Shown one piece after another: positions 63,958-64,000 of a DNA stretch of 64,000 nucleotides. Position 1 is the stretch's first letter, and each line of letters begins with the position of its first letter. The position numbers and the translations under genes are program-made. The notes beneath the pieces were generated by a model that worked only from the letters and a program-made list of their open reading frames with translations, did not search any database and was not told the origin of the DNA. The stretch is from NCBI RefSeq assembly GCF_032118995.1, contig NC_092657.1, positions 6,690,391 to 6,754,390 on the forward strand. The letters run 5' to 3'. Origin of the DNA: Asterias amurensis (Eukaryota > Echinodermata > Asteroidea > Forcipulatida > Asteriidae).

Positions 63958-64000
63958 GTTTGTATGTTTCTGTGTTTTCTCATTTGCCCCTGAAAGGCAG

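Overview
The window looks like a repeat-rich, intron-containing animal nuclear genome. The genes have GT/AG-bounded exons, there are CR1/L2-type LINE remnants, many fold-back MITEs, and long minisatellite arrays. Several dispersed repeats (the TTTAAAGGAACACGTTGCC-type fold-back, and the family containing AAATTTTCACAGGTTTGTTA) resemble repeats I associate with echinoderms, especially sea stars. That assignment is an inference from memory, not a search result.

Region 1 (1-31053) is one large symmetrical structure. Two inverted arms (1-2719 and 28335-31053), apparently identical over 2.7 kb, each carry an intact 412-aa DDE/rve-type transposase gene pointing inward. Between them lie two head-to-tail copies of a 12.8-kb unit (A, 2720-15486; B, 15487-28340) that abut with no spacer. 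Each unit starts at the same terminus (TACGGAGCTCCAGGAGTGCC), has an array built on the palindrome AAGTCGACTT, then an intact eight-exon gene for a 388-aa RING-finger protein, then a 45-bp and a 91-bp minisatellite. The copies differ by a few substitutions, homopolymer lengths, and exactly two 45-bp units.

Region 2 (31054-40836) is nested repeats. It holds a third, reversed copy of the palindromic satellite with the same terminus, an element with ~0.9-kb inverted ends, two short derivatives of the same terminus, a 390-bp fold-back MITE, and a tRNA-like SINE head.

Region 3 (40837-47318) is a clearly bounded DNA transposon. It has 602-bp terminal inverted repeats made of arrays of ATGGTTTATAAACCAT-like palindromes and a 6-bp target duplication (GTCTTC). 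Deleting it restores a sequence that is present uninterrupted elsewhere in the window. Inside are a second fold-back with a 42-bp minisatellite, a two-exon gene with a chromo-barrel/Tudor-knot-like domain, and a transposon-type tail with a CCHC zinc knuckle.

Region 4 (47325-64000) carries the ordinary host gene of the window: three in-phase exons of a carbohydrate sulfotransferase 15 (CHST15/GalNAc4S-6ST)-like gene, continuing past the right edge. Its 8.6-kb intron is filled with nested MITEs, five ~0.94-kb tandem repeats rich in TGACGTCA, a hairpin minisatellite, and a reverse-strand LINE. Its next intron contains a MITE interrupted by a second LINE. Apart from the sulfotransferase, everything recognised here is mobile or repeat DNA, and the main interest is the captured or amplified RING gene unit and the palindrome-array transposon.
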